Assembly (NCBI GenBank): GCA_020064725.1
Contig: JAGTWJ010000002.1
Location: 4,650,001-4,714,000, forward strand
Length of the DNA: 64,000 nt
Source of the DNA: Drechslerella dactyloides
Lineage: Eukaryota; Ascomycota; Orbiliomycetes; Orbiliales; Orbiliaceae
Reading direction: 5' to 3'
How positions within the stretch are numbered: the first letter of the stretch is position 1; each line of letters begins with the position of its first letter. The notes under the pieces are model-generated. The model made no database searches. It was given only the letters and a program-made list of their open reading frames with translations, and was not told the origin of the DNA. Positions 49,459-61,960 of the stretch are shown one piece after another. A program made the translations under genes and the position numbers.

Positions 49459-49971
49459 ATGGAAGAGATCGCAGGTCTCATGCGTGAATTCGGCATAGGA
49501 GGGAACCGGAAGGGCAAGCGAAGGGCCAGCGACAATGCAGTTGTTGTAAGTGTGCCCCTCTCAGCGATACGCCACCTTTGACTGCCTCATATGTTGCGGG
49601 GCAAAAAGTGTCTTCCAACGGCCAACTTGATCGCGGCATGTTGCTAATCGCGTCTCGATGCGCAGGGAACCGCCGGAAAGTACATCTTCACCGCCATCAT
49701 CGTTCCCTGGATATTCTCCCGCGTCGTCAGGCCCTTACGCTCCAGCGCGCGGATCTTCCTCGCCAAGCAGATGAAGAGGGGCATGCGCCAGAGCGGCAAG
49801 CGGTCGACGAGAGTGATGGTCTGCGGGGCTCTGCTGAAGAACCTGGACTTCTTCACGAGGAAGGAGACTTTGTTTGCGTTCTGGTTCGCCTTCTTGGTGC
49901 TCATGCGGACCGTCATGCCCCAATTCAAGGGTGCTATGCGGACCATCATGAGCTCGAGGAGGAGAAGATGA
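49459..49971 (+). CDS. Small basic membrane protein, hypothetical
   Basis: Two exons fit: 49459-49545 and 49666-49971, giving 130 residues. The intron has GTAAGT, a GCTAATC branch and GCAG. The start lies in a good context (CCGCCACCATGG). The N-terminus is polar (MEEIAGLMREFGIGG, then GKRRASDN). Two hydrophobic segments follow: YIFTAIIVPWIFSRVV (about residues 34-50) and TLFAFWFAFLVLMRTVM (about 97-113), with a very basic linker between them (KQMKRGMRQSGKRSTR) and a basic end (SSRRRR). I do not recognise a family. Regular codon use, good splice signals and the start context make it a believable gene. Basic residues next to both membrane segments suggest an organellar or ER membrane protein, but this is a guess. 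Confidence 0.65.
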
Positions 49972-50627
49972 AGGCCGCTCGAGGACATGTTGGCCGCTTT
50001 TTCAGTCTTTGCTACGGGTTTCATTTAGGTTCGGGTCTGCGATCGATATTAGTATGCATGTTCTGGGTACGGCTGGTCGGTTGGATATCTGTAATCATGT
50101 AAGATAGCTACATACATACGTTATGAATTCAGTTGATTCTTGCATGCCTTCTTGCATGATGGCTCGAGCCCGCATTGGCGGTTGACCTCAGCACCGGGTT
50201 GAATGGGCCGCCTGCCTTGCCTTGTGGTGTCATGTTACTTGGGTCTTGGACAGGTTTCGTTCTGAATGCGGCGCTGTGCATAATCGATAATCTGGTTGCT
50301 GAAACCTGGTGGAGGAACGGCATATCTATGCCCTCCATCAAATGCACCTGGGAGCGGCGTCGAGATGCGTACCTGGCAACAGTCCACCTGACAGCTGACC
50401 ACCTCTCATGATATCAGCGCCCCCGCTCCCACTTTAAAAAGTTTCAAGGCCAAGTTCTCTGTTGCTGGTGGCCCTTCGACATCTTCATCTTGATTACGAT
50501 TGTGGACGACCTCAGCCTCATCACCATCATTGCATTGCCCCTCCCCTGTGAATTCTGTCCGTATCTACAACTTCGAATATCGAGAGTTCGAGCTAGCTAG
50601 CTCTCACGTGCTGGGCATCGGTCCACG
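49972..50627. other. Tandem spacer, no gene recognised
   Basis: It should contain the terminator of the small membrane protein gene and the promoter of the GRDP-like gene (a TTTAAAAAG stretch near 50434). No coding motif was seen. Confidence 0.5.
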
Positions 50628-53452
50628 ATGCATATCCAACTTCTGGCCACTACGGAGACGCTTAAACAGGAGACGGGCCACTACCCGTTTACCGTTGATG
50701 GCGGCTTCAAATATCACCCCGACAAGCCGGGCCGCTTCGACACCAAAGCCGTCCGCGTAAGTTCATTCGATATATATATCACATCTGAGCCTAGCAATTG
50801 ATAGGCGCGTATGCGGGCACTAATATTCGACTAGGAACACTGCGATCTACTCCTCAACCACTTCGTCAAGGCACTGGAGAACATTGGGAAGCGCGCACCG
50901 CTGACCTTTGAACGTGCCTGGTTCACGAACCATGACTCCGCACTGATACTGCAAGCTGCAGAGCGCAGCGAGCGTCGGCTCCTTGTCCACGTTCTTAGGT
51001 ATACTGAGGCAAAATACGGCGTACACCTCGAGTCGCAACAGCTGCAGCTAGACCATTTCATGAGGAAGGGGCGTACTACAAATCACACCAGACGGGCAAT
51101 GGGACTTATGCCGCTCCCCTACGTGTAAGCCTCACCCGCTCCGTCGACTGTATTGTTCCTGTCGGCTGATATACTACCGATGGTAGCGATCTCGCAATCA
51201 TGCAATACTGCCACATGCTATCTTCGAGCTGCTATCAAGATGATACCCATCGCGGTATCAACCGCTTGTACGGCGAGAATCGAATCGAGGATCCGGTCCC
51301 GCTAATCGATCTGCCCTACCCGCTGGAGCGAATACTCAATCTGTACGGTGACAAGAAGAAACAGGCCGACGGCAGCCTCAAGCCAAAGAATTTCGATTTT
51401 GAACGCCTCAACTGGAAACACACGGATGGCGACTATCTCCACTGGCCAGAGGGAGGGCCCTTGAGTGCTACCACTCGCCTCCTCGACGAGATCCCCGAAC
51501 GGATGACCTGTGCTCGCTGTGAACGCGACAGCTACTTCACCAAAGACAAAGGCGAAACCTGGTTCTCGTTCCTGGAGGGAGAAGATGTCTTGTGCCGCTA
51601 CTGTGGCTGCTTCAACAACCTCCTAACATTGAAGTGGATGTACTTTCGTGACGACATGGTCGGTCTTCGACAAGCCATCTCGTACTTTCGCAAGCCTGAG
51701 GGGACCGCGCCGATGCATTTCCCAGATATGCTTACTCGTCACAGTCTCGGTACGGGCGCTGGAAGACACATCATCGATAGAGTCCTCCGACACTCGCTGC
51801 CCAACGAAGAGTGGGACCGCCTGATTACCGTGCTGAAGGAAGGAATGGGATACGAATCGGACTGGGCGGAGCTCCTCGCACAAGCCCGTCTTATCGACCG
51901 AGACTTGCCATCTATCAACATCCACCCGAACGTACTCCGAACCGACACTAGCACCTTCTGGTGCGACCTCATCCACCGGTACAAAACGACACTCAACCAT
52001 GTTACCACGGTTGACTTTCACGCATCCATCGCCAACCTCCGCGATTTTGCGGACAACATTGACAGGCTGTACGGTTCATCCCAAGAAGGCAATGCTGAAC
52101 CGTCACGGGATGTCAATGGTGTCGCTAAAGTCCTCGACAAGCTCAAACTGGCCCCAAAGCTAGGTCACGAGAATCGCGATATTCTCCCCGAAGGCTCGGG
52201 CCTCAAGTACGAACGCTTCATGAGACTCAAGGCAAAGCATCCCACGAAGGACCTTCTCCCCACCATCGCCATCGAGCTGATGTGGCGCACCCACCTCCTC
52301 TATCCAGCCTACTATCACCGCTGGTGCCTTCAGAACCTCCACTGCTGGGTCGACCACGCCTTCGACAAGGACGAAAAAGGTCAATCCCTCGACACGATCA
52401 AGAAACGCTACGACGAAATCTCCGAACTCTGGTGGAAGGAATACGACGAAGAATACGTCGCCGACCCGAAGAAATGGCAACAATTCTTCAGCATCAAGAA
52501 CGAATACGCCAACGGCTGGGTTCCCCGCGACAAGCGAGCAGGCCTCACCACCGCACAAGATCAACGGCGCAGAATGCCGTACTGGGCGCAGAATGTCGAG
52601 AACAACCCCCCAGAACTCACCGACGACGAGCAGGAAGAGCTCTACCAGACCCTCTTCGACTCGCGCGAGACTCGGCAGCTCATCACCACCCGTCTCGTCC
52701 ACCGCACCATGTCCTCCAAGCATAAGAGAAAGAACAGCGTGCCGGAAACCAAGCTCTCCAGCTTGGACATATACCTCAACAAGCACTGGGAGGACGAGCA
52801 CAACGAACTGCTTGCCATCGTCGACTTCTTCCCATCCCTCAACCGCCGCATGACGAAGCAGGTCGACACCATCATCACAGCCATCAACCTGCTCTTCAAG
52901 TACGATATGGATCCACCCACCTCACCCGAGGAAATCTTCAAGCAGAAAGACATGTCACTCGCAGACCCGCTCCCCGAGCGCCTGCTGATGTGGTTGTGTC
53001 TTCGCCACTGCCAGCGTCTGCACTACCGCCGCATGATACCGGAATTCATGAAGATTCTGCACCTCAACGACGTCATGCGCTATCGTGTCGAAATAAGCCC
53101 AGCAGACCTCTCAGCTGCGCGCGTCGTCTCCTTCCTCGAAACCCACTACGCAGAGGTCATCAAGGGTGTCGTAAAGAAATGCGAACCGCTGTTCGAGAAC
53201 TACATCATCGACGACTTGCCACCAACGCCACCCCACGATAGAAGACGGGAGCCTCGGGTCATGCGGAGTGTGTTGCTGGAAGAGAATGCAAGGCTGTCCC
53301 TCGCATCAAGCGGCTGGAGGCCTGGCTTCTCGCTGCATAGCACTCAGCGGGGCAGCCACAGCGTCCGAGGCACCTCTGTCGCCGCGAGCAGCATACTTGA
53401 TAGCATCGCCACTGAAAAGGCCGCAGGAAGAGCCAGTAGAGGGCCGCGTTGA
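50628..53452 (+). CDS. GRDP-like protein (glycine-rich domain-containing protein-like, PF07173 family)
   Basis: Three exons fit: 50628-50756, 50835-51124 and 51187-53452, giving 894 residues. The first exon (MHIQLLATTETLKQETGHYP) and second exon join without frame change. The diagnostic GRDP part is DLAIMQYCHMLSS at the start of exon 3 (about residue 140) and the later IELMWRTHLLYPAYYHRWC (about 500), matching the W-H-x-H-x-L-x-P-type repeats of the family. A CxxC pair (MTCARCERD, LCRYCGCFN; about 250-285) looks like a small zinc-binding site. The C-terminal third is helical and charged, ending in a Ser/Arg-rich tail. Fungal members are poorly characterised; plant relatives are linked to stress and development. 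No signal peptide or membrane segment is visible, so it is probably cytosolic. Confidence 0.85.
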
Positions 53453-53672
53453 ACGAACAAATACACGAAAACCGTTTACTGAACGAGACTACGATAATGA
53501 TTAAAGCTAGTAGCTAATTGTTAATAGGGTAACCCCGAAACGCATACGTATCAAACGAAAAAGATGGATGATTACAAGCAACTTTTTAAAGGAGAATCGC
53601 AGGATAGATTTACATGTATCAGGATTGACGAGCGGCCGCTTTACACACTGATGGGCTGCGCAACTCCACTCT

Positions 53673-55519
53673 TTACGCCTGCTTCCTCTTCTCCTCCCAC
53701 ATTTTCCTTAACGCTGAGATCCCAAAGGACTTCATCATGAACGAATCCTGTACATTAAACCCACACCCCCGGTCGCGCAGTATACGTTAGCCAGTGAAAT
53801 GAAATAGTATAAGGCCGTCGGTGCCATGATAGTCAAACAACTGGGATTTTAGTACTTACAAAGATCCACTTGGGAAGAAAGGTGTCCAGGAACCACGCGC
53901 TGAGCGAAAAGTACCCTTCGTACAGCCAGGCGCTCGGCTTGCGCTGGATCACCTGTGCGACGACCCGTTTCGCGTACTGCTCAGGTGGAATCGAGTTCTC
54001 TGTATACAACAAAACGTCAACTGAAAGGTACTACGCGGGAGAGCGGAACCGGAACCGTCAATGAAATTTCAGCTAGAACGATCCTAGGGGATGCTGACTT
54101 TGTGAATACTGAACCCGCTTTGCAAAGTAATCCTTGATAGGGAGATAGTACGAGTCTGTCCGTCAGTTGGGAAATATCGCCAGTCAGCTGAACATTCGTG
54201 ATCCTCAACACGAGCTCGGAAGCCCATTGCGAACGGCATAATTCGGCGTGACGGAATTTTATAATGCTCACCTGGAGGCAACTGTCGGTCCACTCTCGCC
54301 AAGTTTGTAGCAACGCCACCGGTGATAACCTACAATTCAACATCAGGTCAGTTCCCGCCAAATATGCACTCTCCATGCATGCAAGCCGCACCCCAGGGGT
54401 AGTGGTAACTTACATTGATAACCTGCACCCCGAACGCCTTCATCTCCAGCCGCAGCGTATTCGCATACGCGTGCAATGCGCCCTTCGATGCACCGTACGC
54501 ACTACCAAATGCGTACGGCATCACCCCGGCCAAGCTGCCAATCATCACGATCTTGCCTGTCGCCGCAATCAGCAGTGGCGCAAACGCCTGTGTGACCATC
54601 ATTACGCCGAAGACGTTGATTTCGAACGTCTCCCGGATCTCGTCGAGGGAGAGGTCTAGCGCGGGCATTGTATAGTTCCGGCCACTGTATAACAATATAA
54701 GATGATGTGAATCCCGTTAGCGATACCGAACTCAATTCTCAATGTATGCTTTCATATATATGCTATAGCCATGCTGGAAGGTCTGCAAGGGAAGTAATTC
54801 GAAGACAGGTCTGCGGATAGTATATGAATGGTTTTGATCGATATACGTACGCATTGTTCACGAGGACGTCGAGCTTGCCGCCGGTAAGCTGGTCGACTTG
54901 CCGTTTGCACTCATTGATAGACTCCTGCTTCGTGACGTCCAGAGCGAGCAGCTCGACGCCTGGGAACTCTTTGAGTGCTTCTAGTGTCTCTGGCCGCCGG
55001 GCAGTCGCAAAAACTCTGTATCCTGCATATGAGAGCAAAACTCGTTAGAACCTAATTTCTCTACATGATTTCAAAGCTATGAGATATATAGCGTAGTAAC
55101 AACGACGAAAGCCATCTATCATCATCATGATGTTCGGAGCTAACACCGAACCGGAACCAATGAAAGGTTGCACAAGAAAGACAGTGTTGGAAATGTTGCA
55201 TTTCCCCACCAGCACCAAAATGTGAAGATTGGTCACAAGCACCATGAACATATCGACCTAGCCAATCGTGCAGGATGGCCGGCAACAGCCATGACGTTCT
55301 TGAAGTGCCGACAGGGCCACGGCCAAGGAACACGAATCAATCGGACGAACTGGGAACCTACCGTTGCGCTGGAACTCCTGCACCAAGCACCCACCAATGC
55401 CCCCAACTCCCGCTCTGCACGTACGTACCCATTGCTGGTTAGTTCCACGCCCATGCCTTACTGGGACGGAATGTAGCGGCTTACCCGGTAATCAGCACAG
55501 TCTTTCGTGTGTCAGCCAT
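53673..55519 (-). CDS. AYR1-like NADPH-dependent 1-acyldihydroxyacetone-phosphate reductase (SDR)
   Basis: Eight exons fit: 55519-55485, 55414-55362, 55022-54851, 54684-54414, 54329-54272, 54155-54099, 53999-53860 and 53747-53673, giving 286 residues. The nucleotide-binding motif ITGAGVGGIGGCLVQEF is built from exons 1 and 2. YRVFATARRPETL gives the NADPH-type Arg, LDVLVNNAG spans intron 3, and the active site shows IGSLAG and AYGASKGAL (Ser, Tyr, Lys). After ITGGVATNLAR, the short exon 6 gives YYLPIKDYF, and the C-terminus carries WFLDTFLPKWIF, a hydrophobic membrane-associating segment. In yeast Ayr1 reduces acyl-DHAP at lipid droplets and ER in the phosphatidic acid route; some fungal relatives act on other lipids. 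Intron 2 is 339 nt, far longer than its neighbours. Confidence 0.92.
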
Positions 55520-56109
55520 GGCTTAGAAGCTAGTAGTTCCTTCGAGTCTTTGACAAATCTGCCGAGCTGTGATCAATAACCAGAGCAACGTGTATACTGA
55601 CGTCGTCCGCGAGTTCAATGGCGCGTGTTGGACATGTGACGGAATAAATGGCCCGAGGAAGTCCAACGCGATGCGGTCTCAAATCCAACATGTGGTCTCG
55701 CCGCCTGGAAAAATCCTGTCCAAGGGCTACAGTACAATATTCGCATTTCCAGGCGTTTATCTAAGTATCCGTCGGGCAAAAATTACGGTAGCTACTAGTA
55801 TACTTAGGTAATCGATAGTCCAAAGTCGGCTGAAAAAATTCAATTATATACAAAAAAGCAGAGGAATCGCTCTGCACCCGGACATAAACGGACCAGGGAT
55901 ATAAAAAAATCTCAAAGAGACATCAAAGGTATATATACACTGCGCTTCGCATATCACATTAATAAATTACGCATGTGGTAGTCAACTCCCCACAAGTGCG
56001 AGTCCACTATGTAGCTAAAAGCAAAACATCGCTCTGAAAAGGCGCTCAGGGTTCCGGGAGAAACCCGGATTTACTGACAATCAAGGAGCAACAAGCAAGC
56101 GAAGGGCAT
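55520..56109. other. Spacer between AYR1-like and phosphatase genes
   Basis: It contains the promoter of the AYR1-like gene and the 3' region of the phosphatase gene, with AT-rich sequence at 55830-55970. An 80-codon frame at 55569-55811 (+) has no motif. Confidence 0.5.
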
Positions 56110-58227
56110 CTAGTTGCCAATGGGGTCCTGGCCCTTTCCGTGAGCCGTCCGGCTCAAGCCAAGGCAGTTGGCAATGTTGAAGAAGATGTCAATGTTGTTC
56201 TGGACACCACCAAACAGCTCCTGGCACGGTCCCATAGCGAAGACGGGCACATCGGTAAGCGAGTGGACACCAACCGGCTCGTCGGTGGGCAGAGTGCCAT
56301 TGATGACGAAGCCGCCGGGTGTGTCCTTAGCGTTGGCATAGAAGTCGTTGGCTGGGCGGCCCGGGGTGTTGGTCGTCACCTCACGCACACCGTTCTGGTT
56401 CACCTTGTAGTTCTCGCGGCGGTCAGGGCTAGCGGCGATACCGGCGAAAAGCGAGTATCGTGGTGTCCAGTTGGTTGGGAAGCCTTCACTGTAAGACACC
56501 TCGCCATTGTTGATGTACTGTGACTTGCCAGAGAATTGGTAGACACCGATGGCGTTGCGCTTCTTGCGGTCGTCCTTTTGTGCGTCCATGTACTTGGTGT
56601 CGACGGAGCCCATGACGTCGAAGCCGTGGCCGTGATCGGCGGTGACAACGATGAGGGTGTTGGAGAGCTCACCGAGTTCCTTGAGCTTCGCGATGGAGGC
56701 CTTGATGGTATCGTCAAGCTCGAGGAGCTCGCCGAGCGCGCGATCGTAGTCGAGAGCGTGCATCATCTTATCGATCTGGGCGGCTTCAGACATGAGGAAC
56801 CAGCCCTGAGAGCTGTGGCGCTTGTCAGCCTTGGAGCGCTGGTAGAGGATGTCAATGGCCTTGAGGGTCATCTCCTTCAGGCCAGGTTCGTCTTGGGCGT
56901 CGCCCTTGTTGCCAGAGGGGTGGTTGGCCTGGTCCTTCAGGTTCTTCTTGTAGACGTTGCGGTCAAGCCACTTCGACATGTGAGAGACGGTGAAGATTCC
57001 CAAAGCACGCTCGGTGTTGGGCGCGGCAGCGAGAGAGGTCTTGTTCCAGTAGACGTTGTAACCGGCCTTGGCGAACTCCTCGTAGTAGTCCTTCTTGTTG
57101 AAGGTCTTGCCACCGAGCGCAGGGCTGTAGAAATGCTCGGCGCCACCACCGAAGAGGACGTCCGGGCCGTTCCAGTCAATCCAGGCGGTGTTGTTGGTAC
57201 CGCGCAAGAGGGAGTCGACGCAGTACGGGTACTCGCCACGGTCGCGAGTGTGAGCAGTCAGAGCAGCTGGGGTAGCATCCCAGACACCAGCAGTGCTGAC
57301 GATACCGACGTGACCGCGGTAGACGCGGTGGAAGATCTCAGCAATGCTTTCAATCTTGGGGTCATCAAAGACATCCGGGCTCGAGTCGACGTAGACGCCA
57401 AGAGCGTTCACGGTCGACTTGTGGCCGGTGTACAGCGCGGTGGCGGAGTTGGCAGAGTCGGTCATGAAAGTGTCAACGGAGTGCGTCATGGCATGACCAA
57501 GGACAGGGAAGCTGTCCATGGCCATCTTGGTTTGGTACTTGCCATTGACCGACTTATGACCGATAAGACGAGCGGCAGTGATCATGTTGGTGGTCATGCC
57601 GTCGCCAATGAAGAAGAGGACATTCCTGGTCTTCCGGACCTCCTCGAGACTGCGGACAGTCCAAGTGGCAGTGGTAGTCTTGCCATCATACTTGAGAGTG
57701 GCCCTGTATTCACCAGCCTCGTCAAGGTGAACCTTGCGGTAGGCCTTTGAAGCAACGTTGACCATGGACGGGGTCTTCGCATCACGTGCGAAGAAGTCCT
57801 CATACCATCCAAAGCTCCACTTCTCGAGCTTGGGTTCTGGGACCTTGAACCACTTGGAGCCAGTCTGTTTACCGCGGTTACCACCGACTCTCTCAATGGT
57901 GAACTCAAAGTTCTCGTCCGGGTTGGGGTTTCCGGTGGCTTCAGTACCGTTGACTGGCGCATGGATCTCGAGACGGATGTCGAATCGTTGACCAGCGAGG
58001 AAGTCAGCCCTGTTACACAAGATTAGCAAACGAACGTTTTCGGATCTCTGCAACCGACAGCGGAGTGCCAGTCAATGCATATGCACCATTTGGGGGATTG
58101 ATGCTTACTGATCCGGGGGAATGATGCATCCCAGATCCGGGCAGGTACCCAGACGTTGAAATGATTGGGCCGAAGCCAAGCCGGCGAAGAGCGCAGCGGC
58201 AGCGAGGGGCTTCGAGAATGCAACCAT
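56110..58227 (-). CDS. Secreted alkaline phosphatase
   Basis: Two exons fit: 58227-58109 and 58009-56110, giving 672 residues. A signal peptide (MVAFSKPLAAAALFAGLASA) indicates secretion. A beta-type N-terminal region of about 140 residues precedes the catalytic domain. The catalytic domain shows VLFFIGDGM (metal-binding Asp), TDSANSATA (nucleophile Ser), SEAAQIDKMMHA (metal ligands Asp and His) and VTADHGHG (Asp and His ligands). A late GVHSLTDVP motif supplies the third conserved His. It should hydrolyse phosphate monoesters outside the cell or in the wall with two zinc ions and perhaps magnesium. Several N-glycosylation sequons (NGT, NNT, NKT) are visible. Such enzymes are usually induced by phosphate starvation; no regulatory site was checked. 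Intron 1 has GTAAGC and AACAG ends. Confidence 0.94.
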
Positions 58228-58420
58228 GTTGAATAATATTAATATTATAGGTATATATCAATCGAACGACTGCCCGATTTCTCTATAATGACAAGGAAAC
58301 ACCAAATTTGCAAACCCAAAGACCTCTAAGAGCACAAAGAATGAGAGACTGGACAGTCGCTGTTGCGATTGATGGTCAGCGAAGGGGAAAGAGAATGGAG
58401 CCTCTGGACGGGCATCCTGG

Positions 58421-58430
58421 AGTTTATATC
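58421..58430 (-). promoter_or_regulatory. TATA-like box of the phosphatase gene
   Basis: On the minus strand GATATAAACT lies about 195 nt upstream of the ATG at 58227. Its role is inferred from position. Confidence 0.35.
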
Positions 58431-60484
58431 TCATTTTTTCTCTCTCGCCCTTGTGTATCCTTTCAAGACCTTCTCCTTTCTACGGGCCCGTCGATACCAT
58501 GTAAAAGCAAAGCCTGGTTTTGTTGAACACCCGCCGACTCGGTATTTCATGCCAGTATATTGTCGCGCCGAGCCCGAAACCTTGCTGTGTGAATGGCATC
58601 CATGCGGGAACTGCTGGAATGTGCCTGTTCCGCGAGGGCGAGGGCACACATGTTGTTGGTGTGTTTAAGGTGTTATAACTAGATTGGTATCCCTGCTAAC
58701 TAATGAGACATACACAGGCCTAGCATCTGTTCCATGGTATTTGCCAAGTCGACGCCGAGACGTAACTGAGCTGCCTACCTTTGATTCCGGTCGTGATATA
58801 TTGGAAGAATGCATATGAATGCAGGAGCAGCTGGGGTTCTTCCATTTCAAATCCGCGTGGTGGCTGGTGGGAACACAGGATCAAACACCAATTGTGGGTT
58901 AACTTTCGGGCGGCCAGGCCGCATGACTGTCGTTCACTCGCAGCCGAAGCGGGAAAGAGATGAGGGCGAGCTTAGGCAACTTCCTTCCGTGAGCGCGATT
59001 GAGCTGCCAAGCATATGCAGGCATGAGCTTGCGGAACAGGTTGCAAAGGGTCTTGAGTTAACGTTCCTGTTGATGCTTGTTTTGGTGGGATGTTCCTGGA
59101 TGTGAGGTTGCGCGTGGGGTGATGGCGGCAGGCGATTGGCCGAGTCAGCAGGACTGGCCCCTTTTGCTTCGCTTTGTCTGACCGAAGTTCATGAGAAACC
59201 TTCGAGGCCAGCGTAGTAAAATCACCAAGTGCGCAGTATATCCAACTGAGAGACGTTCGTGATCTCAATCGATCAGGTAATTGGTGGATGAGCGCAGTGA
59301 CACATAATTTTGTTGACAGTGGCAGCCAGCCAACGTCCCCATGCGCGCCGGGCTCGCGGGACTTCCCCCAATTGCTAGCGTATGCTCAAGTATCTTCCAC
59401 CAGGTCCGAACCGATCACCCGCCATGACAAACGAGCGGCTGAGTTCCCTATTCGGACGTGAGCCTGCTGCTCATTTACGCTGGATTCACTTGGGACAGCC
59501 GTCGAAAGTCGCCGTTGGCTCACATTTTCTGGACGGAGAAGGCATGATGCTTCGCGCGCCTGCTCAATTGGCTAGCAGCCGGATGAGCGTGGACGATTAG
59601 GTAATTTAGCGTCGTCGAGCCATGTCGCGTCGACGGCGAAATCCTGGATTGAGTCTGGCTATCGTCGACAATCCACTAGCTCAAGGCACAAGCCGGGTGC
59701 TAGTAACTTGGCAGTTAGGCATGTGTTACGTGCTTCATATCAGAATATCAAGGGCGAGGACTTACACCAGGAAGTTTGCATATCTAATCGCGTCACACTG
59801 GGCAAGAGCGAGCTGGTAAAATTTGCCTTTCGCAACCGGCGGCACTCGAGCTAGCCCGATTCATGGGTCGATGTTTTCGGGTGCAGGAACCGGTCCAGCG
59901 ACATCCAGGTATGTCTTTCTGCTTCATGCGAGGAATCGGTTCTGCGGCTGCCCGAAAAGGGCTGGCACGCCGGGCTTTCGTGCAACCATGGAGAGAAAGA
60001 GGAACCTCCCACCGGAAGGTTTGCGACACTGGCAACTGCCGAGAGAGATCTAGACACCAGACGGCGCGACGAAGCAGGAAGGTCCGAGAGCGTAGCCTCA
60101 TCTCACGGGATGCATGGAAGGCGATAGAGCGAGTGGCAAGTGGGTATCGTAATCTACCAATCTCAAGCAAAAGCCAAGGTCAGACAGCTGATAGCTAATG
60201 ATGCAGCGCCGCTTCCAGGATTCGATATAACCATACCTAGATCCCCCTCGCCACAAGCGATGGCGATGGAATGGGCTCGGGCCCCGCGAACGGCCGTTAC
60301 ATGTCGCGAGCGCTAGGAATGCTCCGGCAGCCGGTCGCGATGACCACGAATGAACGAATATGAGTCTAGTCCGCCGAATACGAGAGTCCGCTGGGGTGCA
60401 TGTCGTTGAGGACGCGTGGAGCATCGGTTGCTAACGGCAAGCTCGCGATGACGACTCCCCATGACGTATGCAACACACTCCACG

Positions 60485-60493
60485 TATAAAATA
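60485..60493 (+). promoter_or_regulatory. TATA-like box of the DUF4097-like gene
   Basis: TATAAAATA lies about 140 nt upstream of the ATG at 60627, a typical fungal core-promoter position. Confidence 0.45.
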
Positions 60494-60626
60494 AGCTTCT
60501 CCTCAATGGCCGTACTTCTCTCCTTCCTCGTCACCATCTACACAATACGAGATCGCTATCTACATACACGCAAGCACGCCGTCGACGAATAGGATATAAT
60601 TGGCAAGAAACGACCGGTTATCAGCC

Positions 60627-61960
60627 ATGGAGTACGAACGATACACAGACGAGAAGCACCCCGACGGCGTCCACCACGTCGAAGTCCTCGAGCCTCTCCC
60701 TCAGAAGCCGAAGCGACCACTCTGGCGTCGCATCGTCAGATTCCTCTTGACCGCTGGCGCAATCTTCATGGTTTGGTCGACCTTTGCGCCCATATTCTCC
60801 TATACTAGGTGCCACGTAAGTCTGCTACTCCAGCGAATACGGTGTTTCGAGGCGTACTATACACGCCTTGCCTCCCAACTCGCGAGCATATCTATTCGCG
60901 CACATATAAAGCATGAACTACGCTGACGATAACACTATAGGGGAACAAGCACAATATGCATAGACCACCGCAGCCCGATCTCTCGCGATCCGAGCCGATA
61001 AGCTCCGATCTTATCGAGACAATGATGTCCGGTGGCGACGGATCCGGCGCTACTTACGAACACTACACTTTCCCGGCCGATCTCAAGTCCTTCTGGCTCA
61101 AGCAGGAGTCTTTCACTAGACTTCTCCCTACCCCTACCCGCACCCAAGTCGTCGGCAAGGTCATCGTCCACTCGTGCCCGAAAGCCGAAAACATCTCCAC
61201 CTACTTCCGCCTCACCTTCTCCGAACCTTGGCTGCGCGAAAGCATCCTGATCGAGCCGCATTCCGATGGGATCCTGTTCAAGCTCGATCCCTACTCTTCC
61301 ACTCACGCGAAGGTAAACGCTACCGTCCTGGTGGTCGTACCAAAGTCAGATGAATACTCTCTCGATCGTCTGTCCGCCGGCACTATCCAGCTACCGATCC
61401 TATTAAAGGACACCTTCACTACGCACATCAACGCCACATCTCTGGATACCATCTCTGGCAACGTCTTCGCCTTCGGCAAGGCCGCTGACAAGAAGGCCCT
61501 GGACATCGCGAACTTGCACGTTGGCACCGTCTCCGGCTCCATCGATGGTGAATTCCCTCTCATTCATGCTGTCGACCTGGAGTCGACTAGCGGAACCATC
61601 ACCGCCTCGATCGTTTCTGCCAACCTTGAAGAGCAAATCGGATACATCAAGACCTCCACTGTCTCTGGTGATCACGCTATCACCTTCCTCGGCAAGCTCA
61701 ACCCGCGCCCGCTGTACTCTACACATAACAGTGTCAGTGGAAACATTGACGTCAAGTACCCCGAGGACTGGCAGGGCGGCTTGAAGCTCAAGACGACTTC
61801 TGGACACATTCAAGTCCGTGGCAAGGGCACAAAGGTTGTTAAGAAGGAGAAGGACATCGTTGGCAGGTTCTGGCAGGTCATCAAAGGTGACGGGAAGAGC
61901 AAAGGCTCTATCGGCTCAATTAGCGGGACAATCGATGTTCTCATTGGGAAGGACGAATAA
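60627..61960 (+). CDS. Type II membrane protein with DUF4097-like (adhesin-like) beta region
   Basis: Two exons fit: 60627-60815 and 60941-61960, giving 402 residues. The N-terminus is cytosolic and acidic (MEYERYTDEKHPDG), followed by a basic stretch (KPKRPLWRRIVR) and one membrane helix (FLLTAGAIFMVWSTFAPIF, about residues 38-57). The rest is predicted outside or in a lumen. It contains repeated short beta motifs: TSLDTISGNVFAF, HVGTVSGSIDGEF, LESTSGTITASI, KTSTVSGDHAI, HNSVSGNIDVKYP and LKTTSGHIQVRG. This repeating (S/T)(V/T)SG pattern, one turn per strand pair, is the right-handed beta-helix-like DUF4097 arrangement. Fungal members are uncharacterised. The intron has GTAAGT and a normal CTATAG end; the open frame continues without change. 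Confidence 0.85.

Larger units (their letters stand above)
58228..60626. other. Divergent spacer between phosphatase and DUF4097-like gene
   Basis: Frames up to about 125 codons (for example 59793-60170, -, and 59863-60198, +) overlap each other and lack motifs. The stretch holds both promoters, including TATA-like boxes near 58425 and 60485. Confidence 0.5.

Noticed and set aside
26615..49971. A secondary-metabolite cluster joining dehydrogenase, kinase, ValRS homologue and SDR
   Set aside because: No polyketide synthase, peptide synthetase, terpene synthase, P450 or cluster regulator is present, and gene orientations and spacing do not suggest co-regulation.
52160..52801. 213-codon minus-strand frame rich in Val and Leu
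   Set aside because: It is antisense to the GRDP-like gene; the sense frame has clear family motifs.
56536..57750. 404-codon open frame on the plus strand
   Set aside because: It lies exactly antisense to the catalytic domain of the alkaline phosphatase and shows no motif; it is a by-product of GC-biased third codon positions.
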